This document shows, piece after piece, positions 6,730 through 11,621 of a stretch of 11,621 bases of DNA. The stretch comes from Bacteroidota bacterium. Lineage in GTDB: Bacteria > Bacteroidota > Ignavibacteria > Ignavibacteriales > Melioribacteraceae. The notes beneath the pieces are model-generated. The model made no database searches. It was not told where the DNA came from and saw only the letters and a program-made list of their open reading frames with translations. Where the stretch lies: assembly GCA_023453125.1 (NCBI GenBank), contig JAEXUB010000152.1, forward strand, positions 1 through 11,621, in the 5' to 3' direction. The stretch's first letter is position 1. Every line of letters begins with the position of its first letter. Made by a program: the position numbers and the translations under genes.

Positions 6730-7686
6730 ATGAAAGTTATTGAACATCTTGACAGAGCGAAAAATACTCTTATCAGTTTTGAAATAATTCCCCCCCGCAG
6801 AGGAGGGGATATTAAGCAGCTTATGAATGTGCTTGACGAAATTGTTAAGTATAATCCCCCTTTCATAGATATTACAAGCCACGCAGCCGAAGCCATTTAC
6901 GAGGAAACGGCAGACGGGGGCTTTCAGATGAAAATTAAGAGGAAACGCCCCGGCACGCTCGGTATCTGCGCCCTCATTCAGAATAAATATAATGTTGACG
7001 CGGTGCCCCACGTTATCTGCAGCGGCTTTACAAAAGAGGAAACGGAAGATTTCCTTATTGAGCTCCATTATCTCGGCATTGACAACGTGCTTGCAATTAG
7101 AGGGGACGACAGCGGATTTAAGAAGCCTCTCAAATTCGGCAGAAGCGCAAATGAATATGCGGTTGACCTTATTAAGCAGATTGCGAATATAAACGAGGGG
7201 AAATATATTGAAGATTCCCTTTTAGATGCCGAGGCGATGAACTTCTGCATAGGAACGAGCGGATACCCGGAGAAGCATTACGAAGCTCCCAATTTAAAGA
7301 CCGATATCCGTTACGCAAAAGAAAAAGTTGATGCGGGAGCCTGCTATATTGTTACCCAGATGTTCTTTAATAACGCAAAATATTTTGAATATGTTGAACT
7401 TTGCAAAAAAGAGGGGATTAAGGTTCCCATCATTCCGGGGTTAAAGATAATTACTTCAAAGTCGCAGGTAATTAATCTCCCGAAGCATTTTTATATAGAT
7501 TTACCTGACGAGCTTACCGAGGAGATTAGCAAAGCAAAGAACGACAGCCAGGTGGTTGAGATTGGCGTTGAATGGACCGCAAAGCAGGTTGAAGAGCTTC
7601 TGAATAAAAACGTGCCTGCAATTCATTTCTTTGTAATGCAGAATGCATCTCCGGTTAATAAACTGATGAAAAAAATTAAATTATAG
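6730..7686 (+). CDS. metF: 5,10-methylenetetrahydrofolate reductase
   Basis: This is a 318-residue cytoplasmic flavoenzyme of the MTHFR family. It reduces 5,10-methylene-THF to 5-methyl-THF, the methyl donor for methionine synthesis. Visible landmarks of the FAD-binding TIM barrel are SFEIIPP (16-22, with catalytic Glu18 matching E. coli Glu28), DITSHAA (47-53), PHVICSGFT (93-101), LAIRGDD (121-127), FCIGTSGYPEKHYEAP (172-187), TQMFFNN (209-215), VPIIPGL (232-238) and AIHFFVMQ (297-304). It is some 20 residues longer than E. coli MetF, mainly from an insertion around 152-170 that I associate with FCB-group enzymes. It lacks the C-terminal regulatory domain of eukaryotic MTHFR. ATG 6730 has only AGG nearby. 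It opens a tight five-gene run; the 63 bp before it show no clear promoter. A run of seven C lies at 6790-6796. Confidence 0.95.
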   Translation: MKVIEHLDRAKNTLISFEIIPPRRGGDIKQLMNVLDEIVKYNPPFIDITSHAAEAIYEETADGGFQMKIKRKRPGTLGICALIQNKYNVDAVPHVICSGFTKEETEDFLIELHYLGIDNVLAIRGDDSGFKKPLKFGRSANEYAVDLIKQIANINEGKYIEDSLLDAEAMNFCIGTSGYPEKHYEAPNLKTDIRYAKEKVDAGACYIVTQMFFNNAKYFEYVELCKKEGIKVPIIPGLKIITSKSQVINLPKHFYIDLPDELTEEISKAKNDSQVVEIGVEWTAKQVEELLNKNVPAIHFFVMQNASPVNKLMKKIKL

Positions 7687-7690
7687 AACT

Positions 7691-8716
7691 ATGATTACAA
7701 GGCCGCGTTTAAATATTAAAGACCGGATTCCGCGCAAGCTCAAATGGGGCGTTGCCGGATGCGGAAGATTTATGGAAGAGACTTTTCTTCCCGCACTCCA
7801 GTCGGCTAAAAGAAGCAGACTGGTTTCAGTTTACAGCGGCGATGCCGAAAGGGGACGATTCATTGCATCCAAATTCGGGGCCCAAAACAGCTTTAATAAT
7901 TTTGACGAGTTCCTCAAAAGCGATTTTGATGTGCTCTACATCGCAAGCATTAATGCGGACCATTACGGACAGATTATTAAGGCGGCCAAAGCGGGGAAAC
8001 ATATTCTCTCGGAAAAACCGGTGGCCCTTAATTCGGAACAGGCCGCAGAGATTGCAGGGGTATGCGAAAAGCATAATGTTATTCTGATGGTAAATTATCC
8101 CTACCGTTTCCATCCTCTTATACATAAAGCCAAAGAGCTTATAGATAAAAAGCTGATTGGAAAGATTATTTCGATGAATGCCTCATTCAATATCGATTTT
8201 CCCCCGGGGGATAATTTCCGCTTTAAGAAAGAACTCAGCGGCGGCGGCGCGGTAAGGGACCTTGGCACTCATCTGATAGACGTGTTCCGCTTCTTTAACG
8301 GAGAAATTACGGAAGTTAAAGGATTTACCGATAACATAATCTATAAGAGCGAAGTTGAGGATTTTGCAAACGCAATCCTTAAGTTCGAAAACGGCGGCTA
8401 TGCGCAGATGAATGTCTCATTCAGCGCGCGCAAATCCTTTAACAGAATTGAAATTACCGGCTATGAAGGCTCAATTGGAATTGAAGATTTTATCGGCAGG
8501 AAAAATATTGCCAGCAAACTTATTATTGACCTGAAGAGCGAAAAGAAGAAGACCTTCCGCTTTAAGAGCAACAAGCAGGCATATGTAATTAAGGCGGTGC
8601 AGAAGGCAGTGCTTAAAAAGGGGAAACCCCTTGTTACCCCGCACGATGCATTTATAAATATGAAAATAATGGAAGCTATTGAAAAAGATTCCCGAACAGA
8701 AGGGACAAAAATTTAA
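7691..8716 (+). CDS. Gfo/Idh/MocA-family NAD(P)-dependent oxidoreductase
   Basis: This is a 341-residue two-domain dehydrogenase. The N-terminal Rossmann fold starts with KWGVAGCGRF (18-27, a GxGxxG-like nucleotide loop), with the family signature SEKPVALN (107-114). The C-terminal alpha/beta domain carries GGGAVRDLGTHLIDVFRFF (184-202), where Asp190 and His194 fit the catalytic pair of sugar and inositol dehydrogenases; Lys109 of the EKP motif would be the third catalytic residue. Typical substrates are sugars, inositols or nucleotide sugars, but none can be named here. The first 16 residues are a basic extension ahead of the fold. The gene starts 4 bp after metF without a Shine-Dalgarno and is followed at 11 bp by ddl, so the three are probably co-transcribed. 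A CCCCCGGGGG palindrome (8201-8210) lies inside the gene and codes for an ordinary Pro-Pro-Gly. Family assignment is strong; the role is unknown. Confidence 0.92.
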   Translation: MITRPRLNIKDRIPRKLKWGVAGCGRFMEETFLPALQSAKRSRLVSVYSGDAERGRFIASKFGAQNSFNNFDEFLKSDFDVLYIASINADHYGQIIKAAKAGKHILSEKPVALNSEQAAEIAGVCEKHNVILMVNYPYRFHPLIHKAKELIDKKLIGKIISMNASFNIDFPPGDNFRFKKELSGGGAVRDLGTHLIDVFRFFNGEITEVKGFTDNIIYKSEVEDFANAILKFENGGYAQMNVSFSARKSFNRIEITGYEGSIGIEDFIGRKNIASKLIIDLKSEKKKTFRFKSNKQAYVIKAVQKAVLKKGKPLVTPHDAFINMKIMEAIEKDSRTEGTKI

Positions 8717-8727
8717 GATATAAAACT

Positions 8728-9729
8728 ATGGATAACTCAAAGACTACCGTTCTTTTAATTCTCGGCGGAACATCCCCCGAAAGAGAAGTCTCAAAGGCAA
8801 CCGGAAAATCGGTTCTTGCGGCTCTCCGCTCTCTTAACTACAACGTTAAAATAATTGATCCGGCATACGGACTTAACCAGCCCCAAAACGAAGAGGAATT
8901 CTTTGCGCCGGATAAAAAAGAGTTGATGTCAAATGCCAATTACCTGCAGATACTTAGCTCTTCATTCCTGGAGGATGTTGACACGGCATTCCTTGCCCTG
9001 CACGGTGTCTGGGGGGAGGACGGCACAATCCAGTCGGTGCTTGAATTAAGGGGTATTCCCTATACCGGTTCCGGAATTGTTGCAAGCGCCGTAGGTATGG
9101 ATAAGGAAAAAACCAAAATTATGCTTCAGCATAAGGGAGTGCCTACACCGGAATGGATTTCCGTTTCTAAAGGGTATGATTTAAAAGATGTCGTATCCCG
9201 TATAAAAGAAAATCTCGGATTCCCCTGCGTAATAAAACCGAACGATCAGGGCTCCACTATAGGGCTTACAATCTGCGGAGAGGAGTCTAATGTAGGGGAA
9301 GCCATAGAAAAGGCCTTAAAACTCTCCCGTAAGGCTCTAATTGAAAAATATGTACCGGGACGCGAACTTACAGTTGCCGTTCTTGGACAGACCCCCCTTC
9401 CCGTTCTTGAAATAAAACCGAAACATACTTATTACGATTACGAATGCAAATACACAACCGGAATGAGCGAATATGAAGTGCCCGCTAAAATAAATGAAGA
9501 TACGGCAAAGTATCTTCAGGAAAAGGCGCTGGACGCTTTTAATGCGGTAGGATGCGAAAGCTACTCGCGTATCGATTTCAGGCTTACTCCGGAAGGGAAT
9601 GCCTATTGCCTTGAGATAAATACTCTGCCGGGGATGACGAGCACCAGCCTTGTACCCAAAATGGCAAAGGCCGCGGGCATCCCCTTTGAAGAACTAATTG
9701 ACAGGATTATTAAATTCTCGCTTAAATGA
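8728..9729 (+). CDS. ddl: D-alanine--D-alanine ligase
   Basis: This 333-residue ATP-grasp enzyme joins two D-alanines for the peptidoglycan pentapeptide in the cytoplasm. Key E. coli DdlB positions recur: Glu18 in GGTSPEREVS (E. coli Glu15), LHGVWGEDGTIQ (91-102), VIKPNDQGSTIGL (168-180), the omega-loop pair Lys241-Tyr242 (E. coli 215-216), Arg281 and Asp283 (255, 257), Glu296 and Asn298 (270, 272), and PGMTSTSLVP (301-310). From the omega loop on, the offset to E. coli numbering is a constant 26. Tyr rather than Phe in the omega loop points to D-Ala-D-Ala and not D-Ala-D-Lac synthesis, so no vancomycin-type depsipeptide activity is suggested. It lies 11 bp after the oxidoreductase, and its stop overlaps the next start as ATGA (9726-9729), so translation is probably coupled. 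The start context (TATAAAACTATG) lacks a Shine-Dalgarno and closely matches that of the preceding gene. Confidence 0.97.
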   Translation: MDNSKTTVLLILGGTSPEREVSKATGKSVLAALRSLNYNVKIIDPAYGLNQPQNEEEFFAPDKKELMSNANYLQILSSSFLEDVDTAFLALHGVWGEDGTIQSVLELRGIPYTGSGIVASAVGMDKEKTKIMLQHKGVPTPEWISVSKGYDLKDVVSRIKENLGFPCVIKPNDQGSTIGLTICGEESNVGEAIEKALKLSRKALIEKYVPGRELTVAVLGQTPLPVLEIKPKHTYYDYECKYTTGMSEYEVPAKINEDTAKYLQEKALDAFNAVGCESYSRIDFRLTPEGNAYCLEINTLPGMTSTSLVPKMAKAAGIPFEELIDRIIKFSLK

Positions 9730-10019
9730 AGAAAATCAGCAGTCAAAAAATAATTATCTCCCTTATTATCACGGTAATAATCGGAGGCGCGCTTCTATTC
9801 CTTTTTATTAACGATTTCGGCGTTATGAAGTATCTTAATCTGCGCAAGGAATTAAAGCAGACACAGGGAGAGATTAACCGCGCCGATTTTGTGCTCGATT
9901 CTCTTAACAGGGAAATTGACTCTCTGAGAAAGAGCAGACTTAAAATTGAAAAGGTAGCGCGGGAACGATTCGATATGCACTCTCCGCACGAGAAAATATT
10001 AAAAGTAATTGAAAAGTAG
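9726..10019 (+). CDS. FtsB/DivIC-like septum formation initiator
   Basis: This small bitopic membrane protein has 97 residues: a short basic cytoplasmic N-terminus (MKKISSQK), one membrane helix (about 9-28), an extracytoplasmic coiled coil (about 35-72, LRKELKQTQGEI then LDSLNREIDSLRKS), and the family ending IEKVARERFDMHSPHEKILKVIE (in register about 74-96). FtsB/DivIC proteins pair with FtsL and help activate septal peptidoglycan synthesis at the divisome. The size and layout fit, but sequence conservation in this family is low, so the call rests on architecture and the xIEKxAREr-xxM pattern. The start overlaps the ddl stop by 4 bp, which makes coupling of precursor supply and division plausible. 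The next gene begins about at its stop codon. Confidence 0.85.
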   Translation: MKKISSQKIIISLIITVIIGGALLFLFINDFGVMKYLNLRKELKQTQGEINRADFVLDSLNREIDSLRKSRLKIEKVARERFDMHSPHEKILKVIEK

Positions 10020-10023
10020 GGCT

Positions 10024-11319
10024 GTGGATAATAAACCTGAAATACCGAAACAGCCTCTGGCGGAAAGATGCCGCCCCCGTACCCTTGATGATTTCCAGGG
10101 GCAGAGGAAACTTCTCTCCGATGGGAAATCCCTCAGGGTTATGATTGATAACGACACCGTTAGCTCTATGATTTTGTGGGGCCCCCCCGGTACAGGCAAG
10201 ACTACATTGGCTAAAATTATCTCGGAAGCCACCCACTCTGAGTTCTATCAGATAAACGCGGTTTCTTCCGGCGTTAAGGATATAAGAAGTATAATTGAAA
10301 TTGCAAAACAGAATCTCCTTCTGAATAAAAGGACAATTCTCTTTATAGATGAAATACACCGCTTTAACAAGGCACAGCAGGACGCTCTTCTCTCATCAGT
10401 GGAAACGGGGGAAATTGTTCTTATCGGCGCCACTACAGAGAATCCCTCATTTGAAGTAATTCCCGCGCTCAGGTCAAGGTCGAGGACTTTCATACTTGAA
10501 TCGTTGCAGAAGAGCGACCTTGAAAGAATTATTGACCTTGCCCTTACAAAAGATATTCTCCTTAAGGAGCTTAACATTACAGGCGTTGACAGGGATTTTC
10601 TTATTTACATTTCCGGCGGCGATGCCCGCACTCTGCTGAATGTACTGGAAGCCTGCGTTATTCACGATATGAACAAAGATGAAATTGTGATTAACAAAGA
10701 GGCAATAGAGAATATTGTTCAGCAGAAGAATATAATTTACGATAAAGCGGGGGAAGAGCATTACAACCTTATATCGGCATTCATTAAGAGCATAAGGGGG
10801 AGCGACCCGGATGCCGCGCTCTACTGGCTTGTTAGAATGCTCGAAGGGGGGGAGGATGCCCTCTTTATTGCAAGACGAATGATTATTCTCGCCTCGGAAG
10901 ATATAGGGAACGCATCCCCTAACGGACTTGTGCTTGCCGAGGCGGCTTTCAGCGCTGTTGATAAAATCGGAATGCCGGAGGCAAGAATTATTCTTGCCCA
11001 GTGCGCCACCTATCTTGCGTCTTCTCCTAAGAGCAATGCTTCTTATATCGGAATAGGGAAGGCATACGAGGATGTAAGGAATAGAGAACTATTCCCGGTG
11101 CCGGTGCATCTGCGCAATGCTCCTACCTCCCTTATGAAAAATCTGGGATACGGAAAGGAATATAAATATCCGCACGATTACGAGAACAATTTTACACTGC
11201 AGAATTACCTGCCAGACGAAATGGCGGGCACACAATACTACCATCCGACCGAGAACGGACAGGAAAAAAGTCTTAAGGAAAGACTTAAAGCCCTCTGGAA
11301 AGGGAAGAAGAAATACTAA
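10024..11319 (+). CDS. rarA: Replication-associated recombination protein A (AAA+ ATPase RarA/MgsA)
   Basis: This is a 431-residue AAA+ ATPase related to clamp loaders. In E. coli it acts at stalled forks with SSB and in recombination. Motifs: ILWGPPGTGKTT (50-61, Walker A GPPGTGKT 53-60), INAVSSGVKDIR (77-88), LFIDEIHRFNKAQQDA (106-121, Walker B with Asp109-Glu110), IGATTENPSFE (134-144, sensor 1), LRSRSR (149-154, arginine-finger region). The C-terminal tetramerisation part has KSIRGSDPDAALYW (255-268), RRMIILASEDIGNA (284-297) and VPVHLRNAPTSLMKNLGYG (359-377). Close similarity to E. coli RarA runs the whole length. The start is uncertain: I prefer GTG 10024, 4 bp after the previous stop, but TTG 10009 in frame would add five residues and overlap that gene by 11 bp. 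The first in-frame ATG is too late, being inside the conserved region. Last gene of the run; no clear terminator follows. Seven-base C and G runs occur at 10182 and 10846. Confidence 0.95.
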   Translation: MDNKPEIPKQPLAERCRPRTLDDFQGQRKLLSDGKSLRVMIDNDTVSSMILWGPPGTGKTTLAKIISEATHSEFYQINAVSSGVKDIRSIIEIAKQNLLLNKRTILFIDEIHRFNKAQQDALLSSVETGEIVLIGATTENPSFEVIPALRSRSRTFILESLQKSDLERIIDLALTKDILLKELNITGVDRDFLIYISGGDARTLLNVLEACVIHDMNKDEIVINKEAIENIVQQKNIIYDKAGEEHYNLISAFIKSIRGSDPDAALYWLVRMLEGGEDALFIARRMIILASEDIGNASPNGLVLAEAAFSAVDKIGMPEARIILAQCATYLASSPKSNASYIGIGKAYEDVRNRELFPVPVHLRNAPTSLMKNLGYGKEYKYPHDYENNFTLQNYLPDEMAGTQYYHPTENGQEKSLKERLKALWKGKKKY

Positions 11320-11365
11320 TTCCGTTACGTCTCCGATCTTTTAAACAATTTGTCTTTGAATTAAC

Positions 11366-11492
11366 TCCCTCTGTGCAACTCAGTGTGTACTCTGTGTTCC
11401 TCTGTGGCCTGATGCAGTCCGGTGTGGCGCACAACGCAGAATGCTTTTGGACACTGAGTTTCACTGAGTACGCACAGAGAGCCACTGAGGGA
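11366..11492. repeat. Imperfect inverted repeat of phased CTCWGTG / CACWGAG heptamers
   Basis: The left arm has CTCWGTG at 11369, 11379, 11390 and 11400. The right arm has CACWGAG at 11452, 11462, 11473 and 11483. Spacing is 10, 11, 10 bp in both. The arms (about 45 bp) match at 32 of 45 positions when folded. A 45-bp centre (11407-11451) contains a small TGTG-GCG-CACA hairpin (11423-11433) almost exactly on the axis. I recall similar CTCTGTG-rich intergenic repeats in many unrelated bacterial genomes, sometimes near GxxExxY-protein genes, but cannot verify this here. No gene lies inside, so it could be a non-autonomous mobile remnant, a protein-binding array or an RNA hairpin. Confidence 0.75.
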
Positions 11493-11599
11493 AGCTTTAT
11501 TTAAGCAGGCGCAATGCGAAAATATTAATAGCGTAAGAAACTGATAGATTGATTTAAAATCTGCTACCCGATTTTTACCATAAAAAAATAAAATTTTTC

Positions 11600-11621
11600 T
11601 TGACTTTATGATGGGGGGGGG
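11600..11621 (+). promoter_or_regulatory. TTGACT hexamer followed by G9+ run at window edge
   Basis: TTGACT (11600-11605) resembles a sigma-70 -35 element and follows an A/T tract (11582-11598) that could act as an UP-element. Seven bases later a run of nine G (11613-11621) reaches the edge and may continue. A -10 element, if any, would be outside the window. The G run also follows ATGATG (11608-11613), so a coding start cannot be excluded. Confidence 0.25.

Larger units (their letters stand above)
11320..11621. other. Gene-free region after rarA
   Basis: I see no coding sequence with family resemblance on either strand. The section holds a short flank (11320-11365), the heptamer inverted repeat (11366-11492), an AT-rich stretch with a weak AGATT/AATCT hairpin (about 11542-11558), an A/T tract (11582-11598), a TTGACT hexamer and a terminal G run. 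No T-tailed terminator hairpin was found for rarA, unless the large inverted repeat stops transcription. Confidence 0.6.

Noticed and set aside
8201..8210. CCCCCGGGGG palindrome in the oxidoreductase gene
   Set aside because: It encodes Pro-Pro-Gly with common codons of this genome; no other sign of a site.
9940..10359. A 139-codon minus-strand frame across the start of rarA
   Set aside because: It runs antisense to well-conserved rarA and FtsB-like sequence with no motif of its own.
11285..11485. A 66-codon minus-strand frame across the end of rarA and the heptamer repeat
   Set aside because: It is made of repeat DNA and antisense rarA, has no ribosome site and resembles no known family.
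11542..11558. AGATT/AATCT hairpin as a rarA terminator
   Set aside because: Only five mostly A-T pairs, over 200 bp after the stop codon, and no T-run directly behind it.
11320..11621. CRISPR array or tRNA in the right-hand spacer
   Set aside because: The repeated units are 7 bp with 3-4 bp spacers and inverted, unlike CRISPR; no cloverleaf could be drawn.

Overview
The window is an 11.6 kb piece of a bacterial chromosome carrying mostly core genes. The source is probably a member of the FCB group. Ignavibacteria/Melioribacter-like is my best guess, from the style of the protein sequences, the scarcity of Shine-Dalgarno sequences in front of most genes, and Bacteroidetes-like promoter elements (TAnnTTTG). 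This is recognition by eye, not a database match. No rRNA, tRNA, CRISPR array, insertion sequence or prophage was seen.

Left part (1-1447): two tandem minus-strand genes encode LiaF-like membrane proteins. The second runs off the left edge. They share an AT-rich intergenic region of about 190 bp with the divergent antiporter gene. That region holds a 9-12-9 direct repeat, an inverted repeat, a possible promoter, a long pyrimidine tract and a perfect 14-bp palindrome, so it is the main regulatory region on this side. These two genes have good Shine-Dalgarno sequences, unlike most of the others.

Middle part (1448-6666): a plus-strand CPA1-type K+/H+ antiporter (NhaP2-like) converges with a minus-strand rmuC gene. 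Divergent from rmuC is a large membrane-anchored penicillin-acylase-family N-terminal-nucleophile hydrolase.

Right part (6730-11319): a tight plus-strand run of five genes with gaps of -4 to 11 bp: metF (5,10-methylene-THF reductase), a Gfo/Idh/MocA oxidoreductase, ddl (D-Ala-D-Ala ligase), a FtsB/DivIC-like division protein, and rarA (recombination/replication ATPase). It looks like one operon mixing one-carbon metabolism, peptidoglycan precursor supply, division and replication-fork maintenance.

Right end (11320-11621): about 300 bp without a gene. It contains the most striking structure of the window: an imperfect inverted repeat made of four CTCWGTG heptamers facing four CACWGAG heptamers, both with 10-11-10 bp spacing, around a 45-bp centre. 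The window closes with an A/T tract, a TTGACT hexamer and a run of at least nine G.

I found no convincing new defence or mobile system. The best candidates for a second look are the heptamer repeat and the control region of the LiaF-like operon.
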